Shown here piece after piece: positions 5,467 to 5,699 of a stretch of 5,699 nucleotides of DNA. Origin of the DNA: Kiritimatiellia bacterium (GTDB taxonomy: Bacteria > Verrucomicrobiota > Kiritimatiellia > RFP12 > UBA3636); the NCBI GenBank assembly GCA_016295275.1, contig JAEDLN010000157.1, positions 1 through 5,699 on the forward strand, written 5' to 3'. Made by a program: the position numbers and the translations under genes. The stretch's first letter is position 1; each line of letters starts with the position of its first letter. A model generated the notes under the pieces. That model saw nothing but the letters and a program-made list of their open reading frames with translations, was not told the origin of the DNA and ran no database searches.

Positions 5467-5496
5467 ATACTAGCGAATTGCCTCCCCCACTGTCAA
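5467..5496 (-). promoter_or_regulatory. Promoter of the tRNA-Gly gene
   Basis: On the minus strand, a perfect TTGACA (5496-5491), an 18-bp spacer and TAGTAT (5472-5467, four of six matches to TATAAT). The expected start near 5460 leaves a leader of about 18 nt before the mature tRNA 5' end. The fit in strength, direction and distance makes this the most convincing promoter in the window. Confidence 0.75.
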
Positions 5497-5500
5497 TACC

Positions 5501-5699
5501 GAAACAACTCCCCCTCTCCGCTCCCCGAGCTCCCGCGCTCCCTCGCCCGTCCCGTTGCCGTGCGCTCCCTCGCCCCGCACCCCGCGCTCCCTCGCTTCCT
5601 CGCCGCGCCGTAGTCCGGTCCTGTTGCGCGTTCCATTTGCCATACGGTCCCGTTGCGGTAGGGCGCGATGCTTGGCCGCCGGGCCTCCCGGCTCGCGCC
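5501..5699. repeat. Repeat-rich, strand-asymmetric intergenic stretch
   Basis: I see no convincing gene in the last 200 bases. The part at 5501-5600 is pyrimidine-rich on the plus strand. GCGCTCCCTCGC occurs exactly three times (5535-5546, 5562-5573, 5584-5595); the first and third copies extend to a shared 15-mer. GTCCYGTTGC occurs three times (5549-5558, 5618-5627, 5647-5656). The order is A-B-A-A-B-B with irregular spacing, so this is not a CRISPR or a simple tandem array. All three minus-strand frames are open to the edge, as expected from base composition, and none shows a recognisable protein. Confidence 0.6.
5678..5692. other. Perfect 6-bp GC hairpin at the right edge
   Basis: GCCGGG and CCCGGC flank a 3-nt loop (CCT on the plus strand). 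No T-run follows on the plus strand up to the edge, nor on the minus strand, so it is not a standard intrinsic terminator. It may belong to the repeat-rich stretch or to an element continuing past the window. Confidence 0.35.

Noticed and set aside
5470..5699. Open minus-strand reading frame of Arg/Gly/Glu-rich protein to the right edge
   Set aside because: All three minus-strand frames are open there because of base composition and repeats. One candidate would run through the tRNA promoter, and none resembles a protein.

Overview
This window looks like chromosomal DNA from an anaerobic or facultatively anaerobic bacterium of moderately high GC. Two points suggest anaerobic metabolism and, more weakly, a member of the Planctomycetes-Verrucomicrobia-Lentisphaerae (PVC) group. 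There is an NfnAB-type NADH/ferredoxin:NADP+ oxidoreductase, an enzyme mostly of anaerobes. There is also a Ser/Thr protein kinase that begins with a zinc-ribbon-like segment, a type common in PVC bacteria. The phylum is an inference; no rRNA or universal marker is present. I see no mobile element, CRISPR array or phage gene.

Left part (1-1287). The 5' end of a Ser/Thr kinase gene reads off the left edge on the minus strand. Divergent to it on the plus strand is lgt, the lipoprotein diacylglyceryl transferase. The 162-bp gap between them and the first codons of lgt hold a good sigma70-like promoter facing the kinase (TATAAT overlaps the lgt start codon). Downstream of it is a leader with a 9-bp hairpin, a T-run and alternative base pairings that resemble an attenuator.

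Middle part (1284-5271). Six minus-strand genes appear in the order nfu, nfnA, nfnB, Nudix hydrolase, nrdR and an undescribed 86-residue tail-anchored-like protein. From nfnA onward the junctions are TAATG, TGAATG, ATGA and ATGCCTAG, so the last five genes are almost certainly one translationally coupled unit. The content is coherent: Fe-S carrier/scaffold (Nfu), NADPH production by an Fe-S flavoprotein (NfnAB), nucleotide clean-up (Nudix) and ATP/dATP-sensing repression of ribonucleotide reductase (NrdR). The NADPH-to-dNTP link is my inference. The unit ends with its stop codon interlocked with that of convergent lgt, with no terminator between them.

Right part (5272-5699). A tRNA-Gly(CCC) gene has a clear promoter and an intrinsic terminator, all on the minus strand. 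Beyond it to the right edge lies a strand-asymmetric, repeat-rich stretch with no convincing gene. It carries three copies of one 12-mer and three of another degenerate 10-mer, plus a strong short hairpin at the edge.

Across the window a 10-mer, CCGATCGCAA, occurs five times in one orientation, far more often than base composition predicts.
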